This document shows, piece after piece, positions 55,110 through 62,946 of a stretch of DNA of 64,000 nt. The translations under genes and the position numbers were made by a program. Where the stretch lies: contig NZ_BSUL01000001.1 in NCBI RefSeq assembly GCF_030161575.1, positions 2,213,809-2,277,808 of the forward strand, read 5' to 3'. A model generated the notes under the pieces. It saw only the letters and a list, made by a program, of their open reading frames with translations, made no database searches and was not told where the DNA came from. Position 1 is the first letter of the stretch; every line of letters begins with the position of its first letter. Source of the DNA: Arenivirga flava. GTDB lineage: Bacteria; Actinomycetota; Actinomycetes; Actinomycetales; Microbacteriaceae.

Positions 55110-57282
55110 TCAGCGCGTGCCGCCCCGGAACCCCCGCAACCGCAGACTGTTCAGCACCACGAACACCGACGAGAACGCCATCGCCGCGCCCGCGACGATC
55201 GGGTTGAGCAGCGCCAGCATCGCCACGGGCAGCGCCGCGACGTTGTAGGCGAAGGCCCAGAAGAGGTTGCCGCGGATCGTGCCGAGGGTGCGCCGTGCGA
55301 GGCGGATGGCGTCCGGCACCGAGCGCAGGTCGCCGCCGACGAGCGTGATGTCGGCGGCCGCGATGGCCGCATCCGTGCCTCCTCCCATGGCGAGGCCCAG
55401 GTCGGCCGCGGCGAGCGCCGCGGCGTCGTTCACGCCGTCGCCGACCATCGCGACCACCCGGCCGTGCGCCTGCAGGTCGCGGATCGCCTCGAGCTTGCCG
55501 GCGGGGGTCACCCCGGCGCGCACGTCGTCGATGCCGACGGCGGACGCGACGGTGCGCGCCGCTCCTCGTTGTCGCCCGTGAGCAGCACCGGCGTGAGGCC
55601 GAGTCTGCGCAGTGCGGCGATCGCATCGGCGGAACCCTCCTTGACGGTGTCGGCGACGGCGATCAGCCCCAGCAGACGGCCGTCCGCGGCGACGCCGACG
55701 ACGGTGGCGCCCTGCCGCTCGAGGCGGGCCGCCGCGGGTTCCAGCTCGTCGGTGGCGATGGACCAGTCGCTCATCAGCCAGCCGAGCTTGCCGGCCACCA
55801 CGAGGTGCTCGTCGACGACGGCCTGCACGCCGGCGCCGGGGTGGGAGGCGAACGACGAGGCCGGTGTGAAGGGGGAAGCGGATGCGATGGCCCGCCCCAC
55901 CGGGTGCTCCGAGCCGTCCTCCGCGCTGGCGGCCAGCCTGAGCAGGTCTTCCCGTGAGACGCCGGATGCGGGCACGACGTCGCTGACGCGCATCCGTCCC
56001 TCCGTCACCGTGCCGGTCTTGTCGAGCACGACGGTGTCCACGCGTCGGGTCTGCTCGAGCACCTGCGGACCGCGGATGAGGATGCCCAGCTGCGCCCCGC
56101 GCCCCGTGCCGACGAGCAGCGCGGTCGGCGTCGCGAGCCCGAGCGCGCACGGGCAGGCGATGATGAGCGTCGTCACGGCGGCGGTGAAGGCGATCTCGAG
56201 CGGCTCGCCGGCGATGAGCCAGCCGGCGAAGGCGACGGCCGCGAGGCCGAAGACGACCGGCACGAACACGCCCGAGACGCGATCGGCGAGGCGTTGCACG
56301 TCGGCCTTGCCGCTCTGCGCCTGCTCGAGCAGGCGGCCCATGCGGGCGAGCTCGGTGTCGGCGCCGATGCGGCGCACCTCGACGAGCAGGCGGCCGGAGG
56401 CGTTCACGGTGGCGCCGACGACGGCGGCGCCGGGGCCGACCTCGACGGGCACGGACTCGCCGGAGAGCATGCTCGCGTCGACCGCCGAGTCGCCCTCCAC
56501 CACGACGCCGTCCGCGGGGATCTTCTCACCGGGCCGCACGACGACGCGGTTGCCGACCTGCAGCTGCGCCACGGGCACGCGCACCTCGACGCCGTCGCGC
56601 AGCAGCGCCGCGTCCTTGGCGCCGAGCTCGAGCAGCGCGGTGAGCGCCGCGCCCGACTCGCGCTTGGCGCGGTGCTCGACCCAGCGGCCGGCGAGCACGA
56701 AGACCGTCACGATGGCGGCGACCTCGAGGTAGATCTCGCCCGCGCCCTGGGCGGGATGCCCGAGCAGCGTCACCTCCATGCGCATGCCCGGCTGGCCGGC
56801 CATGCTGAAGAAGAGCGCGTACAGCGACCAGCCGAGCGCGGCGAGCACGCCGACGCTCACGAGGGTGTCCATGGTCGCCGCGCCGTGCCGCAGGTTCACG
56901 GCCGCGGCGCGGTGGAACGGCCAGGCTCCCCAGAGCGCTACGGGCGCGCCCAGCGCGAGCACGAGCCACTGCCAGTTCGGGAACTGCAGGGCAGGGGCCA
57001 TCGACAGCACGAGCACGGGCAGCGCGAGGGCGGCGCTGATGACGAGCCGCTGCAGCAGCGGGTCGCGCTCCGGGGAGCGGCGGGCGCCCGCACCGCGTAG
57101 CCGGCCGCCTCGACCGCGGCGACGAGATCCTCGCGCGGGACCCCCTCCGAGCGGATGCTGGCCTTCTCGGTCGCGTAGTTGACGGTCGCCTCGACGCCGG
57201 GCAGCCTGTTGAGCTTGCGCTCGATGCGGTTCGCGCACGAGGCGCAGGTCATGCCCTCGATGTCGAGGGTCTGCTCGCTCAC
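55110..57282 (-). CDS. copA: Copper-exporting P1B-type ATPase, two frameshifts in the sequence
   Basis: A Cu+-translocating P-type ATPase of about 724 residues after correction. The N-terminal metal-binding domain has [20 protein letters not shown] is the membrane copper site, DKTGTVTEG holds the phosphorylated Asp, and [16 protein letters not shown] is the hinge motif. One base is missing near 57072-57075 (after the metal-binding domain) and one near 55560 (after TGDNEE). GTG start overlaps the copZ stop (GTGA). It pumps copper out of the cytosol; expression should follow CsoR. Confidence 0.92.
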
Positions 57283-57569
57283 GCCCCGGCGCTGCCGGCG
57301 ACGGCGTAGCCGGCCTCCTCGATGGCCGAGCGGATGCGGTCGTCGCCGACCGGTGCGCTCGTCGTGATGGTCACGCGCGAGGCGCCGCCCACCCGCAGGT
57401 CGACGGCCACCTGCTGCACCTCGGCGAGCTCCGAGAGCTCCTCCGTGACGCTGGCGACGCAGTGCCCGCAGGTCATGCCGGTCACGAGCACCTCCTGGGT
57501 GCTCGCGCCGTCGGGGATGGGCGCCGAGCGCGGGCTCAGGCCGAGGTCGGGTCGCTGCTGCTGGTCCAT
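57279..57569 (-). CDS. copZ: CopZ-like copper chaperone
   Basis: A 96-residue heavy-metal-associated domain protein. The Cu site is [13 protein letters not shown] near residue 33 (C-x2-C), within a beta-alpha-beta fold ending EEAGYAVAG. The first 25 residues are a Gln/Pro-rich extension. The ATG at 57569 has AAGGA seven bases upstream; ATG 57587, overlapping the csoR stop, would add six residues. It delivers copper to CopA and possibly to CsoR. Confidence 0.88.
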   Translation of the reverse strand: MDQQQRPDLGLSPRSAPIPDGASTQEVLVTGMTCGHCVASVTEELSELAEVQQVAVDLRVGGASRVTITTSAPVGDDRIRSAIEEAGYAVAGSAGA

Positions 57570-57586
57570 GGTCCCGTCCTTCCGCA

Positions 57587-57883
57587 TCAGGAGCGCACGA
57601 GGCGCGCGATCGCCGCGCTGGCTTCGCGCAGCTTCTCCTCCGCCACCGGTCCGCCCTCGGCGGTCGCCTGGGCGACGCAGTGGCTCAGGTGGTCCTCGAG
57701 CAGGTTGAGGGCCACCGTCTCGAGCGCCTTCGTGGCGGCCGAGACCTGGGTGAGGATGTCGATGCAGTACACGTCCTCCTCGACCATGCGCGCGATGCCG
57801 CGCACCTGCCCCTCGGCCCGCTTCAGCCGCTTGAGCAGGTCGGCCTTGTCGTCGACGTATCCCGGTGACTGGTGCTCGTGCAT
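57587..57883 (-). CDS. csoR: CsoR-family copper-sensing repressor
   Basis: A 98-residue all-helical repressor. The Cu+ ligands are visible as the Cys of DVYCIDIL (residue ~40) and the His/Cys pair in [10 protein letters not shown] (residues ~65-69), the C-H-C triad of Cso[20 protein letters not shown] is the conserved first helix. Copper binding releases it from DNA and switches on csoR-copZ-copA. A TATGGT -10 lies six bases before the start, within the operator. Confidence 0.93.
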   Translation of the reverse strand: MHEHQSPGYVDDKADLLKRLKRAEGQVRGIARMVEEDVYCIDILTQVSAATKALETVALNLLEDHLSHCVAQATAEGGPVAEEKLREASAAIARLVRS

Positions 57884-57889
57884 ACCGGC

Positions 57890-57895
57890 ACCATA
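57890..57895 (-). promoter_or_regulatory. csoR -10 element, leaderless type
   Basis: Minus-strand TATGGT is followed by six bases and the csoR ATG. It overlaps the copper operator, so CsoR binding would block it directly. Confidence 0.55.
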
Positions 57896-57908
57896 CCCCT
57901 GGGGGTAT
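57893..57908. promoter_or_regulatory. CsoR operator
   Basis: ATACCCCTGGGGGTAT is a near-perfect palindrome of the C-rich/G-rich type bound by CsoR proteins. It lies 10 bases upstream of csoR and about 30 upstream of the divergent DUF2470 gene. Confidence 0.8.
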
Positions 57909-57926
57909 CCGCGTCCACCCCCGGCC

Positions 57927-57932
57927 TATGCT
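57927..57932 (+). promoter_or_regulatory. Leaderless-type -10 element
   Basis: TATGCT is followed by seven bases and the ATG at 57940 of the DUF2470 gene. Confidence 0.5.
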
Positions 57933-57939
57933 CATGGCC

Positions 57940-58239
57940 ATGCCCCACACCTTCGAGCCGCAGGTCGTCGACGCCGTGCTGCACCACATGAACGACGACC
58001 ACCACGACGACAGCCTGCTCATCGCGCGCGCCTTCGGAGCCCCCGACGCCGAGCGCTCCGTCATGACCGCGCTCGACGGCGACGGCGGCACCTGGCTCGT
58101 CACCGAGTCGGGCGAGCAGCGCGAGCTGCGCGTCGCGTGGTCACAACCGATCACCGAGCGCCCCGAGATCCGGCGCGAGGTCGTCGTGCTCTACGACCGC
58201 GCCTGCGCCGCTCTCGGCATCGAGCCGCGCCCGCACTGA
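57940..58239 (+). CDS. DUF2470-domain protein
   Basis: A 99-residue single-domain DUF2470 protein. VDAVLHHMNDDHHDDSLLIA near residue 8 is the conserved His-rich helix found at the C-terminus of haem-handling HugZ-type proteins and flavin reductases; REVVVLYDRACAALG closes the domain. It is likely a haem- or flavin-related accessory. A haem oxygenase lies 1 kb downstream on the same strand. The start is set by the leaderless -10. Confidence 0.8.
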   Translation: MPHTFEPQVVDAVLHHMNDDHHDDSLLIARAFGAPDAERSVMTALDGDGGTWLVTESGEQRELRVAWSQPITERPEIRREVVVLYDRACAALGIEPRPH

Positions 58240-58315
58240 CCGGGCAATCCCTCCGGGTCGCCGCATCGAATCCCCGGATGAGCGCGGGAGCCCGCGCGAC
58301 ATCGAGGAGGGCATC

Positions 58316-58723
58316 ATGCGCCAGTCACCCAACCGCCTGCTCGCGACCGTGTTCGGCGCGGTCTACCTGCTCATCGGCCTCGCCGGCTTCGCCGTGACGA
58401 CCACGACGGGTTTCATCGGCACCGAGGGCGGACTGCTGCTCGGCATCTTCGCGGTCAACCCGCTGCACAACGTCGCGCACCTGCTCATCGGCGCCCTGCT
58501 GCTGCTCTGCGGCGTCTCGACCGTGCAGGCGGCCCGCAACGCGAACGTCGCCATCGGCGGCGCCTACCTGCTGCTCGGCGTCGTCGGGCTGTTCCTGGTC
58601 ACCAGCCCGCTCAACATCCTCGCGCTCAACGCCGCCGACAACGTGCTGCACTTCGCCAGCGCCGCCGTGCTGCTGGCCGTCGGGCTCGGCGCCGAGCGCA
58701 GCCGAGCCGCCCGCGCGGCCTGA
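58316..58723 (+). CDS. DUF4383 membrane protein
   Basis: A 135-residue protein with four helices. FAVNPLHNVAHLLIGALLLL near residue 49 and LNAADNVLHFASAAVLLAVG near residue 102 are the duplicated H-N/H motifs of DUF4383. GAGGAGGG precedes the ATG. Function unknown; members are common stress-related membrane proteins in actinobacteria. Confidence 0.85.
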   Translation: MRQSPNRLLATVFGAVYLLIGLAGFAVTTTTGFIGTEGGLLLGIFAVNPLHNVAHLLIGALLLLCGVSTVQAARNANVAIGGAYLLLGVVGLFLVTSPLNILALNAADNVLHFASAAVLLAVGLGAERSRAARAA

Positions 58724-58736
58724 TCGGGGCGAGCGG

Positions 58737-59225
58737 ATGCGCGCAGCACTGCACGCCTGCACCGCGATCGCCGCCCTGGGCGCCGGCATCGTGCACCTCG
58801 GCGCCGCGGTCGGCGCTCCGGTGCCGGCGGTCGCTGCGCTGGTGATCCTCGGTGCGGCGGAGCTCGGATGGGCGCTGGCCGCGTTGCGCCTCGGTCGCCC
58901 ACCCGCACCGAGGGCGGCCCTCGCGGTCGCGGTCATCGGGCTGCTGGCACTCGCGCCGCTCGCGCTCGGCGAGGCCGGGCTGCACGTCGGGGCCCTGCTG
59001 GGCGCCGCGTCGCTGCAACTGCTCGCCGCGGTGCTGCTCGCGCTGCGACCTCGGCTGCGCGAGTCACCCGAGCGGCCCGTCCGCTACCTGGTCGGCGTGC
59101 TCGCCGGAGCCCTGCTGGTCGGTGCGGTCGCCACGCCGTCGCTCGCCGCGACGGCCGCCGGGGGCGCGGCGGTGCCGCACGGCGAGCACGGCGTCGAGGC
59201 CCCCGCCGGCGGGCACGGCCACTGA
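58737..59225 (+). CDS. Hypothetical membrane protein with His-rich C-terminus
   Basis: A 162-residue protein with four to five hydrophobic segments and a His/Gly-rich end (VPHGEHGVEAPAGGHGH), which could bind a metal. It starts 13 bases after the DUF4383 gene and is probably co-transcribed. I do not recognise a family. The metal-rich neighbourhood (copper, iron) makes a metal-related role possible but unproven. Confidence 0.6.
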   Translation: MRAALHACTAIAALGAGIVHLGAAVGAPVPAVAALVILGAAELGWALAALRLGRPPAPRAALAVAVIGLLALAPLALGEAGLHVGALLGAASLQLLAAVLLALRPRLRESPERPVRYLVGVLAGALLVGAVATPSLAATAAGGAAVPHGEHGVEAPAGGHGH

Positions 59226-59266
59226 CCCGACCGAGCGGTTCCGGCTCTTGCGCTCGTGGGATACAG

Positions 59267-59285
59267 TTAGGACACCCTCACCTAT
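59267..59285 (+). promoter_or_regulatory. DtxR/IdeR-type iron box
   Basis: The 19 bases TTAGGACACCCTCACCTAT match the DtxR/IdeR consensus (TTAGGTTAGCCTAACCTAA) at about 14 positions, with both half-sites recognisable. It lies 14 bases before the haem oxygenase start and overlaps a TACAGT -10-like hexamer at 59262-59267. Confidence 0.75.
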
Positions 59286-59299
59286 CCCTGGGAGTCACC

Positions 59300-59965
59300 A
59301 TGACCGCCGACGTCATCCCCTTCTCCGCCGCCCTGCGCGAGCGCACCTGGAGCGGCCACAGCGACAGCGAGGGCGCCGGCTTCATGGACGACCTCATGAA
59401 GGGCAAGGGCTCGAAGGACGACTACATCGCCCTCGTCGCGCAGCACTACTTCATCTACGAGGCCATCGAGGGTGCGGAATCCGTGCTCGCCGCCGACCCG
59501 GTCGCGCAGCAGTTCATCACCCCGAAGCTCACCCGCCTGCCGGCGATCGAGGAGGATCTCCGCTTCCTGCTCGGCGACGGCTGGCGCGAGACGATCTCGC
59601 CGCTGCCGTCGACGCAGCGCTACATGGACCGCCTGCGCTGGGTCGCGGCGACCGGCTGGGGCGGCGGCTTCGTCGCGCACCACTACACCCGCTATCTCGG
59701 CGACCTGTCGGGTGGCCAGATCATCCGCACGCTCATGCAGCGCCAGTTCGGCTTCGACACGAACGGCGTGGGCTTCTACCTCTTCGCCGAGATCGCGAAG
59801 CCCAAGGAGTTCAAGGACACCTACCGCGAGCAGCTCGACGCCGTCGCGTGGGATGCGGAGGAGCGCGAGCGCGTCATCGACGAGGTGCTGCTGGCCTACC
59901 GCTTCAACACCGAGGTGTTCATCGACCTCGCCGCCGCGAAAGCGGGCACCGCGCAGGTCGCCTGA
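59300..59965 (+). CDS. Biliverdin-producing haem oxygenase
   Basis: A 221-residue haem oxygenase of the HmuO/HO-1 family, which degrades haem to biliverdin, CO and Fe2+. The proximal histidine is in RERTWSGHSDSEGAGF near residue 20, and the distal-helix motif YLGDLSGGQIIRTL near residue 136 is diagnostic. Iron box upstream implies expression when iron is scarce, with iron released from haem. DUF2470 nearby may assist. Confidence 0.93.
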   Translation: MTADVIPFSAALRERTWSGHSDSEGAGFMDDLMKGKGSKDDYIALVAQHYFIYEAIEGAESVLAADPVAQQFITPKLTRLPAIEEDLRFLLGDGWRETISPLPSTQRYMDRLRWVAATGWGGGFVAHHYTRYLGDLSGGQIIRTLMQRQFGFDTNGVGFYLFAEIAKPKEFKDTYREQLDAVAWDAEERERVIDEVLLAYRFNTEVFIDLAAAKAGTAQVA

Positions 59966-59980
59966 CCACCGAAGCGCGAT

Positions 59981-59999
59981 TACCAAAGCTTGGTATATT
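59981..59999 (+). promoter_or_regulatory. parDE promoter with palindromic operator
   Basis: TACCAAAGCTTGGTA (59981-59995) is palindromic in its arms and overlaps a TATATT -10 at 59994-59999, six bases before the parD ATG. It fits autorepression by the ParD/ParDE complex and a leaderless transcript. Confidence 0.7.
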
Positions 60000-60005
60000 G
60001 CCGCG

Positions 60006-60239
60006 ATGGCGCACAACACCTCGATCAGCCTCGATGAGCACTTCGCGGCGTTCCTCTCCAGCGAGGTGGCTTCGGGTCGTTACCGAACGTCGAGCGAAGT
60101 GGTGCGCGCGGGACTCCGGCTGCTCGAGGACCGAGAGGCGCAGATGGCCGCCGTGCGTGCGGCGCTCGTCGCCGGCGAGCAGAGCGGCGAACCCGAGCCG
60201 TTCGATGTCGGCGCCTTCATCGAGTCGAAGAAGGGATGA
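60006..60239 (+). CDS. ParD-type antitoxin
   Basis: A 77-residue ribbon-helix-helix antitoxin: NTSISLDEHFAAFLSSEVASG is the DNA-binding strand and first helix, and YRTSSEVVRAGLRLLEDRE the second. The C-terminal tail (PFDVGAFIESKKG) should wrap the toxin. It represses its own promoter. The stop overlaps the toxin start by four bases. Confidence 0.93.
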   Translation: MAHNTSISLDEHFAAFLSSEVASGRYRTSSEVVRAGLRLLEDREAQMAAVRAALVAGEQSGEPEPFDVGAFIESKKG

Positions 60240-60526
60240 CCTGCTACCGGTTCTCCCCGGCTGCGCGGGCCGACCTCGCCTCGATCTGGGACTTCTCGGA
60301 GGAGCGCTGGGGTGCGCACCAGGCGGAGCGCTACGTCGTCGAGCTGCGTGCAGCGATCGAGCGGATTGCCGAGGACCCGGAGCGCGGCCGGGCGTGCGAC
60401 GACATCCGCGCAGGGTACCGGCGCTATGCCATCGGCAGTCATCTGATCTTCTTCATCCCGACGGCCGACGGCGTCGACGTCATCCGCATCCTCCACCAGC
60501 GCATGGATCCGGACCGGCACGTGTGA
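60236..60526 (+). CDS. ParE/RelE-type toxin
   Basis: A 96-residue RelE/ParE-fold toxin. RFSPAARADLASIWDFSEERWG opens the fold, AIERIAEDPERGRACDDIRAGYRRY is the central block and VIRILHQRMDP the end. ParE members poison gyrase. The gene is coupled to parD by ATGA. Confidence 0.92.
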   Translation: MTCYRFSPAARADLASIWDFSEERWGAHQAERYVVELRAAIERIAEDPERGRACDDIRAGYRRYAIGSHLIFFIPTADGVDVIRILHQRMDPDRHV

Positions 60527-60538
60527 CGAGCGGATGCG

Positions 60539-61825
60539 CTACGCCTGCGCCCCCGGCACCGGCCGCGCGCCGGCCATGAAACGCTGCACGTCGCGGTCGA
60601 CGATGATGTCGCTCGGCCGCAGCGGGCGGCTGAGGTACAGGCCCTCGAGCGAGGTCAGCCGGCTGAGCGCCACGTAGGTCTGCCCGGGCGCGAACACGCG
60701 CGTGCCGAGGTCCACCACCGCGGCGTCGTAGCTCTTGCCCTGCGACTTGTGGATCGTCACGCCCCACGCCAGCCGCAGCGGGAACTGCGTGAACTCCGCG
60801 ACCACGTCGCGGGTGAGCTCCTTCGTGTCGGGCGTGTACGAGTACTTGTAACGCTCCCACGTGCTCGGCAGCACCTCGTGGTCCTCGCCGTCGATCTCCA
60901 CGTGCACCGAGCGGTCGACGCGCGCCACCGTGCCGATCGTGCCGTTCACCCACCGCTGGTCGGGGTCGTTGCGCAGGAACATGACCTGCGCGCCGACCTT
61001 CAGCTGCAGGCTCTCCTCGGCGGGGAACGCCCGTCCGCCGAACTCGCCGTTCACCTCCGCGCGCGCGGTGAGCACGCGGCCGGGCAGCCGCTCGAGCGCG
61101 ACGGCGTTGATGCGGTTCACCCGGTCGTTGCGGGTCGCGAGGGTGATCACGCCCTCCTCGGGAGGGGTGCGGGCGCCGGTGTCGTTGAGCACCTTCGCGA
61201 TCTCGGCGGTCACGCGGCCGTGCCGCACCGCCGTGAGCATGCCCTTGAACTCCTCCTCGTGCTGGCGGTGGATCGTGCGCAGCTCGTAGACGGTGAGGTC
61301 GGTCTTCTGCCACACGTGCGCGTCGAAGAACCAGGAGGAGCGGTACTGGTCCTTGAAGTAGGCGCGCTCGTCGGCGTCGCCCGGCACGGGAGCCAGCTGG
61401 TACGGGTCGCCGAAGAGCACGATCTGCACGCCGCCGAACGGCTCGCGGGGCCGCTGGCGGGCCTGGCGCAGCGCGCGGTCGATGGCGTCCATGAGGTCGG
61501 CGTTGACCATCGAGATCTCGTCGATCACGACGGTGTCGATCGTGTTGAGCAGCTTGCGCAGGTCGCCGTTCTGCTCCAGCTCCTGCAGGCCGATGACGCC
61601 GATCGGCAGCCGGAACAGCGAGTGGATCGTCTGGCCGCCCACGTTCAGCGCCGCGACGCCGGTGGGCGCGCAGATCACGATCTGCTTCGAGCTGTGCCAC
61701 GAGAGGTGGTTGAGCAGCGTCGACTTGCCGGTGCCGGCCCGCCCCGTCACGAAGATGTGGTCCTGGGTGGTCTCGATCGCCGCGAAGACGGCCGCCTGCT
61801 CGGGCGAGAGCTCGGGCTGGGTCAA
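60539..61825 (-). CDS. PIF1/RecD-like AAA helicase
   Basis: A 428-residue superfamily-1B helicase. Walker A is GRAGTGKSTLLNHL near residue 28, Walker B VVIDEISMVNADL near residue 97, then FGDPYQLAPVPG (motif III), HRQ, and motif VI YVALSRLTSLEGLYL near residue 383. LAWGVTIHKSQGKSYDAAVV is the PIF1-type motif V. TTG start with GGGAAG upstream. It is a single-domain helicase like those found beside DNA-repair genes; its role here is unknown. Confidence 0.88.
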   Translation of the reverse strand: MTQPELSPEQAAVFAAIETTQDHIFVTGRAGTGKSTLLNHLSWHSSKQIVICAPTGVAALNVGGQTIHSLFRLPIGVIGLQELEQNGDLRKLLNTIDTVVIDEISMVNADLMDAIDRALRQARQRPREPFGGVQIVLFGDPYQLAPVPGDADERAYFKDQYRSSWFFDAHVWQKTDLTVYELRTIHRQHEEEFKGMLTAVRHGRVTAEIAKVLNDTGARTPPEEGVITLATRNDRVNRINAVALERLPGRVLTARAEVNGEFGGRAFPAEESLQLKVGAQVMFLRNDPDQRWVNGTIGTVARVDRSVHVEIDGEDHEVLPSTWERYKYSYTPDTKELTRDVVAEFTQFPLRLAWGVTIHKSQGKSYDAAVVDLGTRVFAPGQTYVALSRLTSLEGLYLSRPLRPSDIIVDRDVQRFMAGARPVPGAQA

Positions 61826-61940
61826 CGGCTTCCCTTCACGCGGTCACGGAACCCGACGAGCCTACCCGCCGCCGCGCCTCCGCTCGCCGCGCCGACCGCA
61901 CCCCGCCGCCTCGATCGATGGGGAGGGACGGATGCGCCCC

Positions 61941-61946
61941 TAGGAT
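61941..61946 (+). promoter_or_regulatory. Leaderless-type -10 element
   Basis: TAGGAT is followed by seven bases and the ATG at 61954. Confidence 0.5.
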
Positions 61947-61953
61947 CGTCCCC

Positions 61954-62946
61954 ATGCAGCCGACCCGGGGGATGACGGTGCGCCGCCGCGTCCTCCTGCG
62001 CGTGCTGGCTCCGACCCTCGCCCTGCTGCTCGCGATGGCGGGCAGCGTGACCGCGCTCAACGGGACCGTCTACGGCGCCGGCGGTTTCACCCGGGCCTAC
62101 CTCGAGTCCCTGGGCCGCGGCGCGGTCGAGCAGGCGCTGGGCACCGCCGGGGTCGTGCTGCCCGAGGGCGACCGCGCCCTGCTCGCCGACGGCGTGCCCG
62201 ACGGACCGCAGCGGGTGCGGATCGTCGCCGACGAGGCGCTCGAGGATGGCCGCCGCGCCGTGACCGCGGAGTACGAGCTCGAGGGCGAGCCGGCCAGCAG
62301 CCGCTTCGTCGTCGAGCGCGACGGCAGCCGGTTCGGCGTGTTCTCCGAGTGGCGCTTCGCCGAGCCGCCCGTCGCGACCGTCGCGGTGCAGGTGCTGGGC
62401 GACTACCGCTTCCAGGCACCCGGGCTCTCGACGGGCGACCCTTCGGCGATCGGGCAGCCGCAGCCCTACCTGGCCCTGGTGCCGAGCGCCTACGAGCTGC
62501 ACCACCGCACCACCTACCTCGAGGCCCCGCAGCAGCTCGCCCGCGTCGTCGAGCCGGGCTCCGTGGTCGCCGCCACGATCGAGCCCCGGCCGACCGAGCA
62601 CTTCCTCGGCGAGGTGCAGGGGGTCATCGACGAGCATCTCGACTCCTGCGCCGAGCAGACGGTGCTCTTTCCCTCCGGCTGCCCGTTCGGCACCGCGATC
62701 GACGACCGGGTGCTGGACGCCCCGCAGTGGAGCATCGACGCGCATCCGCGGATCACCATCGAGCGGGCCGAGGAGCCGGGCGTGTGGCGGGTGCCGGCCA
62801 CGCCGGCCGCGGCGCGCATCGAGGCGCAGGTGCAGTCGATCTTCGACGGCAGCATCCGCGAGCTCGACGAGGAGCGCGCCTTCACGGTCGCGTACGACGT
62901 GCTCATCCGCTCCGATGACAGCCTGCTCGTCGAGGCCCTCTACTGA
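61954..62946 (+). CDS. Hypothetical membrane-anchored exported protein
   Basis: A 330-residue protein with one N-terminal hydrophobic segment (residues ~12-38, VLLRVLAPTLALLLAMAG) that is either a signal peptide or an anchor. The rest is soluble and strand-rich with two Cys residues (DSCAEQTVLFPSGCP, near residue 230) that could form a disulfide. No known domain is evident. The last seven bases overlap the convergent CtaG-like gene. Confidence 0.65.
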   Translation: MQPTRGMTVRRRVLLRVLAPTLALLLAMAGSVTALNGTVYGAGGFTRAYLESLGRGAVEQALGTAGVVLPEGDRALLADGVPDGPQRVRIVADEALEDGRRAVTAEYELEGEPASSRFVVERDGSRFGVFSEWRFAEPPVATVAVQVLGDYRFQAPGLSTGDPSAIGQPQPYLALVPSAYELHHRTTYLEAPQQLARVVEPGSVVAATIEPRPTEHFLGEVQGVIDEHLDSCAEQTVLFPSGCPFGTAIDDRVLDAPQWSIDAHPRITIERAEEPGVWRVPATPAAARIEAQVQSIFDGSIRELDEERAFTVAYDVLIRSDDSLLVEALY

